A stretch of 64,000 nucleotides of DNA from Burkholderia sp. D-99 (GCF_011605345.1 NZ_JAAOXM010000001.1:1302001-1366000), one strand, 5' to 3'. Shown: positions 40,121 to 50,013, counted from the stretch's first letter. Notes: generated by a model not told the origin, from the letters alone. Made by a program: numbers and translations.

Positions 40121-40218
40121 CGTTCGAGTCTACACAAAGCCGGTTGCCCGCACAACGGCCAACCGCACGCGAACCGGCCGATTTCGCGGCCCGTTCGCGC
40201 CCTTTCTACATGATTGCG

Positions 40219-41286
40219 TTACAGCGCCGCGACCACCGCGTCGCCCATCGCCGTCGTGCCGACGCGCTGGCAACCCGGCGTCGCGATGTCGCCCGTACGG
40301 TAGCCCTGTTCGAGCACCGTTTTCACCGCGCGCTCGATGCGATCGGCCTGCTCCGCACGATTCAGCGAGTAACGCAGCATCATCGCGGCCGACAGGATCG
40401 TCGCGAGCGGGTTCGCGATACCCTTGCCCGCGATGTCCGGCGCCGAACCGTGCGACGGTTCGTACAGGCCCTTGTTGTTCTTGTCGAGCGACGCCGACGG
40501 CAGCATGCCGATCGAGCCCGTCAGCATCGACGCTTCATCCGACAGGATGTCGCCGAACATGTTGCCGGTGACGACGACGTCGAACTGCTTCGGCGCCTTC
40601 GCGAGCTGCATCGCCGCGTTGTCGACGTACATGTGCGACAGCTCGACGTCCGCGTACTCCTTCGACACGTCGATCATGACGTCGCGCCAGAACTGCGACG
40701 TTTCGAGCACGTTCGCCTTGTCGACCGACAGCAGCTTCTTCGCGCGCTTTTGCGCGGCCTGGAACGCGACGTGCGCGATGCGGCGCACTTCCGGTTCCGA
40801 ATAGCGCATCGTGTCGAAGCCTTCGCGTTCGCCCGCGAACGGGCCGTCCGGTGCGGCGCGCACACCGCGCGGCTGGCCGAAGTAGATGTCGCCGTTCAGT
40901 TCGCGCACGATCAGGATGTCGAGGCCCGCGACCAGCTCGGGCTTCAGCGGCGATGCATCGACGAGCTGCGGATAGCAGATCGCCGGGCGGAAGTTCGCGA
41001 ATAGCTCGAGATGCTTGCGCAGCCCGAGGATCGCCTGCTCGGGGCGCAGCGCGCGCTCGAGCGAGTCGTACTTCCAGTCGCCCACGGCGCCGAACAGGAT
41101 CGCGTCGGCTTCCTTCGCGAGCGCAAGCGTCGCGTCCGGCAGCGGATGACCGCTTGCCTCGTAGCCCGCGCCGCCAACCGGCGCCTGTTCGAGTTCGAAC
41201 GTCTCGCCGAGTGCGTTCAGCACCTTCACGGCTTCATTGACGATTTCCGGACCGATGCCGTCGCCGGGCAGCACTGCAATCTTCAT
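40219..41286 (-). CDS. leuB: 3-isopropylmalate dehydrogenase
   Basis: A 355-residue decarboxylating dehydrogenase forming 2-ketoisocaproate in leucine synthesis. It starts [23 protein letters not shown], has the NAD-binding and substrate loops [16 protein letters not shown] and [14 protein letters not shown], and the signature [26 protein letters not shown] with [21 protein letters not shown]. It is last of leuC-ecn-leuD-leuB, 79 bp after leuD. asd follows after nearly 300 bp and likely has its own signals. Confidence 0.98.
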   Translation of the reverse strand: MKIAVLPGDGIGPEIVNEAVKVLNALGETFELEQAPVGGAGYEASGHPLPDATLALAKEADAILFGAVGDWKYDSLERALRPEQAILGLRKHLELFANFRPAICYPQLVDASPLKPELVAGLDILIVRELNGDIYFGQPRGVRAAPDGPFAGEREGFDTMRYSEPEVRRIAHVAFQAAQKRAKKLLSVDKANVLETSQFWRDVMIDVSKEYADVELSHMYVDNAAMQLAKAPKQFDVVVTGNMFGDILSDEASMLTGSIGMLPSASLDKNNKGLYEPSHGSAPDIAGKGIANPLATILSAAMMLRYSLNRAEQADRIERAVKTVLEQGYRTGDIATPGCQRVGTTAMGDAVVAAL

Positions 41287-41365
41287 GCGAAATTCCTGAC
41301 TGGGTAGGTTTTTATGGAGGCAGGCCGGCGAACGCGCCGCCGGCGCGCCCGCCCGAAAGGCACGA

Positions 41366-42016
41366 TCAGCCGACCAGCTTGGTGTTGAGCCACGGCTGCT
41401 TCACGAGGCGCTCCGCTTCGAACTGGCGAATCTTGTCCGCATGGCGCAGCGTGAGGCCGATGTCGTCGAAGCCGTTCAGCAGGCAGTACTTGCGGAACGC
41501 GGTGATCTCGAACGGATACTCGCGGCCGTCGCCCGCACGCACGACCTGTGCGTCGAGGTCGATCGTCAGTTGAAAACCGTTGAACGCAACCGTCTCGTTG
41601 AACAGGTGATCGACCTGCTGCTCGGTCAGCACGATCGGCAGCAGGCCGTTCTTGTAGCAGTTGTTGAAGAAGATGTCCGCGAAGCTCGGCGCGATGATCG
41701 CGCGGAAGCCGTACTGCTGCAGCGCCCACGGTGCGTGCTCGCGCGAGCTGCCGCAGCCGAAGTTCTTGCGCGCGAGCAGCACGGAGGCGCCCTGGTAGCG
41801 CGGCTGGTTCAGCACGAAGTCGGGATTCAGCGGACGATTCGAGTTGTCCTGGCCCGGCTCGCCGTGATCGAGGTAACGCCATTCGTCGAACGCGTTCGGA
41901 CCGAAGCCCGTGCGCTTGATCGACTTCAGGAACTGCTTCGGGATGATCGCGTCGGTGTCGACGTTCTCGCGATCGAGCGGCGCCACGACGCCGGTATGCA
42001 CAGTGAATTTTTCCAT
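41366..42016 (-). CDS. leuD: 3-isopropylmalate dehydratase small subunit
   Basis: A 216-residue swivelling aconitase domain that pairs with LeuC to isomerise 2- to 3-isopropylmalate. Family marks: [23 protein letters not shown] at the N-terminus, [44 protein letters not shown] in the centre. The start at 42016 fits known LeuD. A small lipoprotein gene separates it from leuC. Confidence 0.97.
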   Translation of the reverse strand: MEKFTVHTGVVAPLDRENVDTDAIIPKQFLKSIKRTGFGPNAFDEWRYLDHGEPGQDNSNRPLNPDFVLNQPRYQGASVLLARKNFGCGSSREHAPWALQQYGFRAIIAPSFADIFFNNCYKNGLLPIVLTEQQVDHLFNETVAFNGFQLTIDLDAQVVRAGDGREYPFEITAFRKYCLLNGFDDIGLTLRHADKIRQFEAERLVKQPWLNTKLVG

Positions 42017-42084
42017 GATCCGTCTATCCGGTTGAAGGGCCGGCGTTCAGCCGGCGCACATCGACAAATCCTCGTCGGGCCGCG

Positions 42085-42231
42085 TCATTCCGCGGCGCGC
42101 TTGATCGCGCTGCCGGCGGCGTTGACGTCCTGCCCGAAGCCCTGGACGGTGTTGCAGCCCGCGAGGCCGAAACCCAGCCCCGCCAGCGCCAGCGCGGCAA
42201 CCAGCCGCGCAATGACCTTCGATGCCGTCAC
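42085..42231 (-). CDS. Entericidin A/B-like small lipoprotein
   Basis: A 48-residue ORF starting with GTG at 42231, three bases after the leuC stop, and ending TGA at 42087-42085. It reads TASKVIARLVAALALAGLGF then GLAGCNTVQGFGQDVNAAGS, a lipoprotein signal peptide with lipobox LAGC and the EcnA/EcnB pattern CNTVQGFGQD, ending in AIKRAAE. GGGG precedes the start. Entericidins are small outer-membrane-directed lipoproteins described as a toxin/antidote pair in E. coli; only one is present here, so a stress or envelope role is guessed. It is co-transcribed with leuC and leuD by position. It is easily missed because of its size and GTG start. Confidence 0.82.
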   Translation of the reverse strand: MTASKVIARLVAALALAGLGFGLAGCNTVQGFGQDVNAAGSAIKRAAE

Positions 42232-42234
42232 GCG

Positions 42235-43644
42235 TTACCCCAGCTGGCGAATGTCGACGAAGTGACCTTCGATCGCCGCGGCCGCCGCCATCGCGGGGCT
42301 CACGAGGTGCGTGCGACCGCCCGCGCCCTGCCGGCCTTCGAAGTTGCGGTTCGACGTCGACGCGCAGCGCTCGCCCGGATCCAGCCGGTCGGCATTCATC
42401 GCGAGGCACATCGAGCAGCCCGGCTCGCGCCATTCGAAGCCGGCATCCGTGAACACCTTGTCGAGCCCTTCGCGCTCGGCCTGCGCCTTCACGAGGCCCG
42501 AGCCCGGCACGACCATCGCGAGCCGCACGTTCGACGCGACACGACGGTTCAGCTTCTTCACGACGTACGCGGCTGCGCGGATGTCCTCGATTCGCGCGTT
42601 CGTGCACGAACCGATGAAGATCTTGTCGACCTTGATCGATTCGATCGGCGTGTTCGGCTCGAGCGCCATGTAGGCCAGCGCACGCTCCATCGCGTCGCGC
42701 TTGACCGGATCCTTCTCGCGCTCGGGATCGGGTACGCGACCGTCGATCGACGTGACCATTTCCGGCGACGTGCCCCACGTGACCTGCGGAACGATCTCGG
42801 CTGCGTTCAGCTCGACCACGCGATCGAACTGCGCACCTTCGTCCGACTTGAACTGGCGCCAGTATTCGACGGCCTGATCCCATTCCGCGCCGGTCGGCAC
42901 GAACGGACGGCCCTTCAGGTAATCGATCGTCGTGTCGTCCACCGCGACCATGCCCGCGCGCGCGCCGGCTTCGATCGCCATGTTGCAGACGGTCATGCGG
43001 CCTTCCATCGTCAGCGCGCGAATGGTCGAGCCGCCGAATTCGATCGCGTAGCCCGTGCCGCCGGCCGTGCCGATCTTGCCGATGATCGCGAGCACGATGT
43101 CCTTCGCGGTACAGCCGCGCGGCAGCGTGCCCTCGACCTTCACGAGCATGTTCTTGCTCTTTTTCTGCAGCAGGGTTTGCGTGGCGAGCACGTGTTCGAC
43201 TTCCGACGTGCCGATGCCGTGCGCGAGCGCGCCGAACGCACCGTGCGTCGACGTATGCGAATCGCCGCACACGATCGTCATGCCCGGCAGCGTCGCGCCC
43301 TGCTCCGGCCCGATGATGTGGACGATGCCCTGGCGCACGTCGTTCATCTTGAACTGCGTGATGCCGAACGCATCGCAGTTCGCGTCGAGCGTGTCGACCT
43401 GCAGCTTCGAGACGGGATCGGCGATGCCGTGACTGCGATCGGTGGTCGGCACGTTGTGGTCCGACACGGCCAGGTTCGCGCTGATGCGCCACACCGGACG
43501 CTGCGCGATCTTCAGCCCTTCGAATGCCTGCGGGCTCGTGACTTCATGCAGCAGCTGACGGTCGATGTAGAGCAGAGTCGTGCCGTCTTCCTCGGTGTGG
43601 ACCACGTGGGTGTTCCACAGTTTGTCGTAGAGAGTCTGTGCCAT
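42235..43644 (-). CDS. leuC: 3-isopropylmalate dehydratase large subunit
   Basis: A 469-residue aconitase-family subunit with a catalytic 4Fe-4S cluster. The cluster cysteines are in [17 protein letters not shown] (one) and [11 protein letters not shown] (two, C-x2-C). Other marks are [36 protein letters not shown] and [21 protein letters not shown] at the C-terminus. It is the first gene of the leucine operon here. leuA is not in the window. Confidence 0.98.
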   Translation of the reverse strand: MAQTLYDKLWNTHVVHTEEDGTTLLYIDRQLLHEVTSPQAFEGLKIAQRPVWRISANLAVSDHNVPTTDRSHGIADPVSKLQVDTLDANCDAFGITQFKMNDVRQGIVHIIGPEQGATLPGMTIVCGDSHTSTHGAFGALAHGIGTSEVEHVLATQTLLQKKSKNMLVKVEGTLPRGCTAKDIVLAIIGKIGTAGGTGYAIEFGGSTIRALTMEGRMTVCNMAIEAGARAGMVAVDDTTIDYLKGRPFVPTGAEWDQAVEYWRQFKSDEGAQFDRVVELNAAEIVPQVTWGTSPEMVTSIDGRVPDPEREKDPVKRDAMERALAYMALEPNTPIESIKVDKIFIGSCTNARIEDIRAAAYVVKKLNRRVASNVRLAMVVPGSGLVKAQAEREGLDKVFTDAGFEWREPGCSMCLAMNADRLDPGERCASTSNRNFEGRQGAGGRTHLVSPAMAAAAAIEGHFVDIRQLG

Positions 43645-43878
43645 GGGTATGCGGGGTCGTTGTGACTACAAGCCTTGCGGATGCGGTCGATTATGCCACG
43701 CAGAACGCATCACGGCGCAGGCCGGATGCGAAAAAACCCATTAAAAACAGTGGTTTGGCTGGTAGTGCCAATACCTGTATCGGCATTACCCGGCAAAACG
43801 GGGCACGCACGATCCGGCGGACGACGATCGCGCAGACGCGTCGCCCGGATCTCACGCCGCGCCCCGCAGCCGACGGTG
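43645..43878 (-). promoter_or_regulatory. Upstream region of leuC
   Basis: Contains an inverted repeat GGTAGTGCC (43761-43769) / GGCATTACC (43782-43790), pairing over 9 bp with one wobble, and an AT-rich spot at about 43730-43750. It probably holds the leu promoter and a leader structure or operator. No leucine-rich leader peptide was found. Confidence 0.35.
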
Positions 43879-44643
43879 TCAGCCGTTCGGGTACTCGCGG
43901 TTGATCAGGTCGAGCCGCAGCATCGCGAGCTGCATCCCGGCGTTGTTCAGCAGGTAGAGGTCGCGCCGCCGCATGGCCGCCATCTGCGCGGACGTGTCGT
44001 AGAGCGACGGCAGCGTGAAGCCGGCCGGCACCGCCGCCTGCATCCCCGCCACATTCGACACGCGCACGGCGAGCGACGCCTGATCCAGATGCGTGACGAC
44101 ACCGACCTTGCCGAGCGCTGCGGCCGAGCCGGCCTGCTTGACGATTGCGGCGGCGACGCCATCGGGGGTCGGTATCGGGCTGCCGGCCGCCAGGGCAGGT
44201 GTCGCAATCGACGTCACGCCGGCCGTCAGGCCGTATTTCGACGCGAGCACGCTGGCGATGTCCTGTTGCGCGAAGATCGGCGCCGTGACCTTCTGCCGAA
44301 GCTGGAACACGGCGTCGGCAATCGCCTCGTTGACGGGGCCCGGTACGGGTGCAGCAGCCGATGCCTCGGCGCGGTTGCCGAAACTGAACGCGGCGATCGT
44401 ATTGATGGAAGCCGCGGCGACGGTCGGCGGCGTCCACGAGAAAAACGTGTCGAGCAGATAGCCGGTTTCGTCGGTGGCGGTCGCGCGATCGTTCAGTTCG
44501 TTCGTCAGCTTGCCGAGCATCTGGCGCTGCAGTTCTGCATCGTCGGCAGGCGCGTCGCTCGCGAACACGGGCGTGGCGGCCGCGCACGATGCCGCGAGGA
44601 CGGAGGTGGAAGCCAGGAAATGGCGACGGGTATTCATGGTCAT
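43879..44643 (-). CDS. Tat-signal protein of unknown function (paralog 2)
   Basis: About 254 residues with a twin-arginine signal at the N-terminus (NTRRHFLASTSVLAASCAAATPVFA). I do not recognise the family. It is clearly a paralog of the next gene upstream: both share the order DxxFxWxxPTVxAAxIxxIxAFSFGNR, PGPVNEAxADAVxxxRQxxxxxxFAQxxIAxxLxSKYG and a C-terminal helix ending in a YLL/YLV-type segment. Starts at 44652, 44643 and 44637 are all possible; none has a good ribosome binding site. It follows its paralog by 26 bp, so the pair is one operon and probably a tandem duplication. It should be folded and exported to the periplasm. Confidence 0.7.
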   Translation of the reverse strand: MTMNTRRHFLASTSVLAASCAAATPVFASDAPADDAELQRQMLGKLTNELNDRATATDETGYLLDTFFSWTPPTVAAASINTIAAFSFGNRAEASAAAPVPGPVNEAIADAVFQLRQKVTAPIFAQQDIASVLASKYGLTAGVTSIATPALAAGSPIPTPDGVAAAIVKQAGSAAALGKVGVVTHLDQASLAVRVSNVAGMQAAVPAGFTLPSLYDTSAQMAAMRRRDLYLLNNAGMQLAMLRLDLINREYPNG

Positions 44644-44669
44644 GAGAGTCATATGGGAAGCGGAAGGCG

Positions 44670-45491
44670 TCAGCCCTTCGGGAACGCCTGCATCGTCGCG
44701 GTCACCGCGCGCGTCAGCATCTGCGCATACATGTCGTGCACGAGGTAGAGGCTGCGGTTGCGCGTCCACGGCTGGCCCGACTGCGGGTCGTACGTCGTCG
44801 GCAACGCGACCTCGGCGACGGCAGCCGCCTTCATGCCCGCCTGCTGCGACGTCTGGATGCAGCGCTTCGCGTGATCTCGGTGGCCAACCACCGCGACGGT
44901 GCCCATCGCCGCAGCCCCACCCGCGCGCGACACGGCCACGGCCGCGACGCCTGCGGTGCTCAGATACACGATCGAGCCGTCGTTCGCGATCACCGGTTCG
45001 ACCGACGACAGCACGTCGGCGCCCATTCCATATTTCGACACGAGGAAACGCGCGATTTCCCACTGCGCATAGACCTTGACGGGCTTCAGCTGACGGATGC
45101 GGTACACGGCGTCCGCGAGCGCTTCGTTCACGGGCCCCGGATCGGGCAGCGCCGACTGGTTGCCGCCGGTGCTCGACGTGTTGCCGCTCGCCGCATTCGG
45201 ACGGTTGCCGAAGCTGTACGCGACGATCGCGCCGATCTGCGCGGCCGGCACTGTCGGCAGGTCCCACGTGAAGCCGACGTCGGTCATCGCCGGGACGATC
45301 GCGTTGACGACCGCCGCATCTCCGAGCTGCGCGTTCAGTTTCGCGGACATCTGCGCGGCGAGCGCGCTGTCGGTGATCGGTGCCGACGTGACGTCGTCGC
45401 CACCGCATGCGCTCAGCAGTGAAGACGCCGCGACGGCTGGCGCGGCGGCGAGGAATTTTCTTCGGGACGAAGCCGGGGAATGCTGACTCAT
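44670..45491 (-). CDS. Tat-signal protein of unknown function (paralog 1)
   Basis: A 273-residue protein with a Tat signal (SSRRKFLAAAPAVAASSLLSACGGDD). The LLSAC sequence could be a lipobox, so it may be a lipoprotein. The rest shares order and spacing with the following gene: FTWDLPTVPAAQIGAIVAYSFGNRP, DPGPVNEALADAVYRIRQL, IARFLVSKYGMG, VVGHRDHAKRC and NRSLYLVHDMYAQML. The VGHRDH...C stretch hints at a metal or catalytic site, but this is only an impression. The paralog has lost it (VVTHLDQASLAVR), so the two may differ in activity. Function unknown. Confidence 0.7.
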   Translation of the reverse strand: MSQHSPASSRRKFLAAAPAVAASSLLSACGGDDVTSAPITDSALAAQMSAKLNAQLGDAAVVNAIVPAMTDVGFTWDLPTVPAAQIGAIVAYSFGNRPNAASGNTSSTGGNQSALPDPGPVNEALADAVYRIRQLKPVKVYAQWEIARFLVSKYGMGADVLSSVEPVIANDGSIVYLSTAGVAAVAVSRAGGAAAMGTVAVVGHRDHAKRCIQTSQQAGMKAAAVAEVALPTTYDPQSGQPWTRNRSLYLVHDMYAQMLTRAVTATMQAFPKG

Positions 45492-45856
45492 GAGCACGAT
45501 ACGCAATGATGCGAATGACGACCGCACCTGGCGACAGGCGGGGTCAACGGAATTCGCAGGGTCAAGGGGAAAGGCAATCGGGCGAGTTCGCGCGAACCGG
45601 AATCGCGGCGCACCACCGATCGACGAAGCGCGATCCTAGGCGGCGTTGGTTAAATTGCGGTGAAAACACCGGCCGAATCCGTTCGATCGCCGCGCCGTTT
45701 CGCCGACGGACGATTTTGTTTCACATGCGGTGAGCGAATCGCATGCTTGTTTCGCCGGTGGCGCGCTCGCGACAGGTGCGGGGTTTCGACGTATCGACAC
45801 CCGCGCTACGATGGCGCAATACACGCCCCCACGATCCAGACTCGGAGTCCACCACG
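45492..45856. other. Divergent intergenic region
   Basis: About 365 bp between the Tat-protein operon (minus) and the cupin gene (plus). No ORF with support and no hairpin terminator was seen. It presumably carries both promoters. GGAG lies 12 bases before the cupin ATG. Confidence 0.45.
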
Positions 45857-46180
45857 ATGAAGCTCGGCCTGAACGCATCGCTCGCCCGTCTCGACGACGA
45901 AGGCACGCTGTTCACGACGCTGTTTCGGCACGGCACGCTCGACATCGAGCTGTACCGGCCACGCATCGAGGACAAGCAGAAGCCGCACACGCGCGACGAG
46001 GTCTACGTGATCGCCACCGGCACGTCGCGCTTCGTCGTCGACGGACGCGAATGCGAGGTCGCGGCCGGTGACGTGCTGTTTGTCCCGGCACACGCCGAAC
46101 ACCGCTTCATCGGCTTCTCCGACGACTTCTCGACCTGGGTGTTCTTCTACGGCCCCGAAGGCGGCGAGCGCAGCGCGTAG
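45857..46180 (+). CDS. Small cupin-domain protein
   Basis: A 107-residue single cupin barrel. Cupin motif 1 is visible as KPHTRDEVYVIATGTSRFVVDG (His and Glu ligands) and motif 2 as AGDVLFVPAHAEHRFIGF (His ligand), so a metal site is likely. The rest is a short N-terminal strand (ARLDDEGTLFTTLFRHGTLDIELY). Such proteins are dioxygenases, isomerases or sensors; the substrate is unknown. The start is supported by GGAG. It may share a transcript with the glutathione S-transferase gene 128 bp downstream. Confidence 0.85.
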   Translation: MKLGLNASLARLDDEGTLFTTLFRHGTLDIELYRPRIEDKQKPHTRDEVYVIATGTSRFVVDGRECEVAAGDVLFVPAHAEHRFIGFSDDFSTWVFFYGPEGGERSA

Positions 46181-46308
46181 CGGGCGATGCGCGCGGCACT
46201 TTTCCTGCGATCGCCTAGACTGTCTATTCGCAGCGGGCGGCACGCGACGCGCGGCCGCCCGGTCGTCACGATGCCGGTGGCAGCCGGTTCAACGAACGGG
46301 AAAACAGC

Positions 46309-47034
46309 ATGCGATACGAACTCTATTACTGGCCCGAGATCCAGGGCCGAGGCGAGTATGTGCGGCTCGCCCTCGAAGCGGCGGAAGCCGACTATGTCGA
46401 CGTCGCGCGCGAATCGGGGCGCGGCATGGGTGTGCCGGCAATGATGCGCATGATGGACGGCACGAAGGCGGAATGCGTGCCGTTTGCGCCGCCGTTCCTG
46501 AAAGCCGGCGACCTGGTGGTCGGGCAGACCGCGAACATCCTGCTGTTCCTCGGCGCGCGGCTCGGGCTCGCGCCGGACGACGAAGCCGGCCGGCTGTGGG
46601 TGCACCAGCTTCAGTTGACCGTGGCCGATTTCGTCGTCGAGATCCACGACACGCACCATCCGATCGCAAGCGGCCTCTACTACGAGGACCAGCAGGCGGA
46701 AGCCGCCGAGCGCGCGGCCGACTTCCTCGAAAACCGGTTGCCGAAATTCCTCGGCTACTTCGAGCGCGTACTCGACCAGAATCCGCACAAGAGCGGCTAC
46801 CTTGCCGGCAACGCACTCAGCTATGCGGACCTGTCGATGTTCCAGTTGATCGAGGGGCTGCGTTACGCGTTTCCGAAAGCGATGAAGCGCGCGGAGCGGA
46901 AAATCGCGGCGCTGGTCGCGCTGCACGACCGCGTCGCAGAGCATCCGCCGGTCGCGCGCTATCTCGCGTCGGAACGCCGCATCCCGTTCAACGACATGGG
47001 CATCTTCCGGCACTATCCGGAGCTGGACAAGTAA
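46309..47034 (+). CDS. Glutathione S-transferase family protein
   Basis: A 241-residue GST-fold protein. The N-terminal thioredoxin-like domain starts MRYELYYWPEIQGRGEYVRLALEAAEADY, with the catalytic Tyr region as in alpha/mu/sigma-type GSTs (YYWPEIQGRGE). The glutathione-binding QTANILLFLG segment replaces the usual Q-S-x-A-I. The C-terminal helical domain has the N-capping motif region YLAGNALSYADLSMFQLIEGL. It likely conjugates glutathione to electrophiles. GGAAAA before the ATG serves as a weak ribosome binding site. Confidence 0.88.
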   Translation: MRYELYYWPEIQGRGEYVRLALEAAEADYVDVARESGRGMGVPAMMRMMDGTKAECVPFAPPFLKAGDLVVGQTANILLFLGARLGLAPDDEAGRLWVHQLQLTVADFVVEIHDTHHPIASGLYYEDQQAEAAERAADFLENRLPKFLGYFERVLDQNPHKSGYLAGNALSYADLSMFQLIEGLRYAFPKAMKRAERKIAALVALHDRVAEHPPVARYLASERRIPFNDMGIFRHYPELDK

Positions 47035-47084
47035 TGCCGGCACGGCATCCGCGCCGCTTCATGCACGACGACGGATGCCCCCGC

Positions 47085-47483
47085 TCACGCGACGACCGGC
47101 GTCTCGTGCAAATGACGCCACACGATCAGCCCATCCGCCTCGCGCCGGAACACGACCGTCGAGCGTCGCACCGTGCGCCGCCCTTGCGCGTCGGTCTGCG
47201 TCTCGCGATAGCCGATCGTCGCGCCGTCGGCCCACACCGCAAGCCCGCGCAACTCGTCGATGTCGATCACCAGCCCGGGACGCGCGCCGTGCCCGTGTGA
47301 AAACAGCGCATCGACGCCCGCGTAATCGAGCACCGTGCCCGACATCGTGATCATCGAAAATCCCGGCGAAAAGCGCGCCATCAGCGTCGCGAGCCGCTCG
47401 GGGCCGGCACGGCCGGACAACCAGCACGCGATGTCGGCAACGGTATCGACGACTTCCTTGAAATACGGATTCGGCACATTCAT
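47085..47483 (-). CDS. NTF2/SnoaL-like small protein
   Basis: A 132-residue alpha+beta cone (SnoaL/DUF4440-like). It begins with an amphipathic helix (NPYFKEVVDTVADIACWLSG), then FSPGFSMITMSGTVLDYAGVDALFSHG and ends in the paired strands RRSTVVFRREADGLIVWRHLHETPV, the typical close of the fold. Members serve as isomerases or bind small ligands; nothing specific can be said. It lies 15 bp after the MFS transporter gene on the same strand and is probably co-transcribed with it. Confidence 0.72.
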   Translation of the reverse strand: MNVPNPYFKEVVDTVADIACWLSGRAGPERLATLMARFSPGFSMITMSGTVLDYAGVDALFSHGHGARPGLVIDIDELRGLAVWADGATIGYRETQTDAQGRRTVRRSTVVFRREADGLIVWRHLHETPVVA

Positions 47484-47498
47484 AAGGCTCTCAGGTTC

Positions 47499-48884
47499 TC
47501 ACGAGTGGGATGAAACGGGTTGCGCGACCGGCGCATGGTGTGCAGGAAGCCGTGCGATCAGGCCGAGCGGCAGCAACGTCAGCACGACCGCCAGCCCGAA
47601 GCACCAGCGGTACGGCGCGAGCGACGGGCCGCCGGCGTCGAACGCCAGCAACGCATTGAGCGCGCTGCCGAGCACGGCCACGCCGACGCAAAAGCTCAAC
47701 TGGCGGTTGATGTTCCACAGCGCGCTCGCGTCGCCCATCCGGTCGGCCGGCACATCGACGAACGCTGCGCTTTGCGACGTGCTCGTGCACAGGCTCGCAC
47801 CGAACCCCATCGCCGCGAATGCCGCGATGCGCACCGCCTCGACGCTGGCCCACGGCGTCGCGAGCAGTGCGATGCCGATGCAATCGATCGCGATGCCGCA
47901 CGCGAACAACGGCTTCGCGCCGTGGCGCGTAAAGCAGCGGCGCGTGGTCGCGATCGCGAAGAACGCCGCGATCGCCCACGGCAGCATCAGCGCGCCGGCA
48001 TGCGCCGCGCTCAGTCCGAGCGCGTTCTGCAGATAGAGCGACGCGACGAGGTTGACGCCCGTAAAGATGCCCGGCACGCACAGATAGACCACCACGCCGG
48101 TTCGCAGCATCGGCTGGGCGAGCAGGCGCAGGTCGACGACCGGCGACCTGGCACGACGCGCGTGCGCCACATAGCCGGCGCCTGCCGCGCTCGCGACGGC
48201 CAGCATCGCGAGCGGGAAACCCGTGCCGCCGGGCTGCCCCGCGGCAGTCAGCCCGAGCAGCAGCGCGACGAGTGTTGCCGCACTCAGGCCGAGCCCCGGC
48301 CAGTCGAGCCGCGGCGGACGGTCGCGCGCGCCGTCGCGCGGCAGCCAGGCGAACGCGAGCGCGCAAGTCGCGGCCGCGATCGGCAACATCGCGAAGAAGA
48401 TCGCGCGCCACGACCCGCGATCGACGATTGCCCCGCCGATCGCAGGTGAAACCGCGGGCACGAGCAGCGCGACCATCATCACGACCGACGTGAGCCGCGC
48501 CCGCGCCTGCGGCGGACACGCGCGATAGGCCATCGTCTGCCCGACCGGAATCAGCAGCCCGCCGCCGAGCCCCTGGACCAGCCGCCACGCGAGCAGCGCC
48601 TCGATCGACGGCGACGCGCCGACGCCGGCACTGCCGAACCCGAACAGCAGCAACGATGCGGCGAACACGCGCCGCTCGCCGCAGCAGCGCGCGAGCCACG
48701 TGCCGAACGGAATCACGACGGTCAGGCCGAGCACATACATGTTGCCGACCCACGCAAGCTGCGCGACCGTCGCGTGCAGTTCGCGCTGCAGCGCCGGATA
48801 CGCGGCGTTGAGCATGAACATGTTCGCGAGATCGATCGCGAAGCCGAGCAGGTAGACGGCGGCAATTCTGGAACGGTCTGGCAT
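47499..48884 (-). CDS. MFS drug-efflux transporter (DHA2/EmrB-QacA type)
   Basis: A 461-residue major facilitator with about 14 membrane segments. Motif A-like and antiporter motif C features are visible: GNMYVLGLTVVIPFGTWLARCCGERRV, WRLVQGLGGGLLIPVGQTMAYRACPP and VPAVSPAIGGAIVDRGSWRAIFF. The ATG at 48884 (MPDRSRIAAVYLLGF) is the domain start; the open frame upstream is not supported. It is divergent from a LysR regulator with a 214-bp gap, the usual arrangement for a regulated efflux gene. The substrate is unknown. Confidence 0.9.
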   Translation of the reverse strand: MPDRSRIAAVYLLGFAIDLANMFMLNAAYPALQRELHATVAQLAWVGNMYVLGLTVVIPFGTWLARCCGERRVFAASLLLFGFGSAGVGASPSIEALLAWRLVQGLGGGLLIPVGQTMAYRACPPQARARLTSVVMMVALLVPAVSPAIGGAIVDRGSWRAIFFAMLPIAAATCALAFAWLPRDGARDRPPRLDWPGLGLSAATLVALLLGLTAAGQPGGTGFPLAMLAVASAAGAGYVAHARRARSPVVDLRLLAQPMLRTGVVVYLCVPGIFTGVNLVASLYLQNALGLSAAHAGALMLPWAIAAFFAIATTRRCFTRHGAKPLFACGIAIDCIGIALLATPWASVEAVRIAAFAAMGFGASLCTSTSQSAAFVDVPADRMGDASALWNINRQLSFCVGVAVLGSALNALLAFDAGGPSLAPYRWCFGLAVVLTLLPLGLIARLPAHHAPVAQPVSSHS

Positions 48885-49098
48885 GGCGGCGGGAACATCA
48901 CGAAACGCCGCAGTGTAGAAGCCGGCGCGCACATCGGTAAGCGGCCGGATTCGACGAGTCTCGTCGAATTTTTTTGACAATCGGGCCATGCAGCGACAAC
49001 GCCGCGTATTCGCTGCAACGCACCGTACGCCGCGCGCAGCCACACATTCGGGTACCCTTCGAGCGATCCAACGCATAGACAGGACCCACGCCCCAACC

Positions 49099-50013
49099 AT
49101 GGTGAGCCTCGATCGTTTCGCCGTATTCCGTGCCGTGGTCGAAGCCGGTTCGTTCACGGCCGCCGCAACCGCGCTGAACCAGGCGCGGGCGGCCGTCAGT
49201 TTCAACGTGAAGCAACTCGAAACCGAGCTCGGCGTCACGCTGCTCACGCGGACGACCCGGCGTGTCGAGCTGACCGACGCAGGCGAGCGTTTCTACCAGC
49301 GCTGCCTGCGCGTGCTCGAAGAAGCCGAAGGTGCGATCGACGAGGTACGCGGCGAGCATGGCGGGATGCAGGGCATCCTGCGCGTGACGTCGACGGTCGA
49401 GTATGCGGCGCGCGTCCTCGCACCGATGCTGCATGCGTTCACCGCGCAGCATCCCGCGTTACGCGTGCGGCTCGAAACGCATACGTCGCAGGCCGATCTC
49501 GTGCGCGACCGCTTCGACGTCGCGATCCGGCTCGGACGCCACGAGCACTTTCGCGACCTGCCCTATCGCGGCGTCTGCCTTGCCACCTACGACGTGCTCG
49601 CCGTGATGGCGCCCGACCTGCCGGCAAAGGCCGGGCGCCCGCAGCCGGCGTCGCCCGACGACCTCGCCCGCCTGCCGCAGCTCGGCCACAGCCGGCTCGA
49701 GCGGATCGCCGAATGGGCGCTCACCGATCGCGCGGGCAACCAACATGCGTTTCGACCGGCCACGAAGCCTCGCGTCGTCGTCGACAACGCATCGGTGTTG
49801 AGTGAACTCGCGCGCCAGGGCAGCGGCGTTGCGCTGCTGCCCGAATGGCTCGTGCGCGACGATCTCGACAGCGGCGCACTGGTCGATGCGCTGCCCGCCT
49901 ACCGGTTTCCGCAGCAGAGCGTCTACGCGCTGTACGTCGCGACGCGGCACGTACCGCAGAAAGTGCGCGCGTGGGTGGACTTCATGAAGGAGCAATTGCA
50001 GCACGTGCACTGA
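49099..50013 (+). CDS. LysR-type transcriptional regulator
   Basis: A 304-residue LTTR. The winged helix-turn-helix is at the N-terminus (LDRFAVFRAVVEAGSFTAAATALNQARAAVSFNVKQLETELG), and the effector-binding domain covers about residues 90-295 (QGILRVTSTVEYAARVLAPML ... SGVALLPEWLVRDDL). Closest in style to the PecT/AaeR-like group. The ATG at 49099 places the helix-turn-helix correctly; an in-frame ATG at 48988 adds non-conserved sequence. It likely controls the divergent MFS gene and itself from the 214-bp spacer. Confidence 0.92.
   Translation: MVSLDRFAVFRAVVEAGSFTAAATALNQARAAVSFNVKQLETELGVTLLTRTTRRVELTDAGERFYQRCLRVLEEAEGAIDEVRGEHGGMQGILRVTSTVEYAARVLAPMLHAFTAQHPALRVRLETHTSQADLVRDRFDVAIRLGRHEHFRDLPYRGVCLATYDVLAVMAPDLPAKAGRPQPASPDDLARLPQLGHSRLERIAEWALTDRAGNQHAFRPATKPRVVVDNASVLSELARQGSGVALLPEWLVRDDLDSGALVDALPAYRFPQQSVYALYVATRHVPQKVRAWVDFMKEQLQHVH

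Noticed and set aside
40011-40571. Plus-strand 186-codon ORF over the leuB end and the asd leader
   Set aside because: Mostly a shadow of leuB. The hydrophobic start comes from the complement of the Thr/Ile-rich codons.
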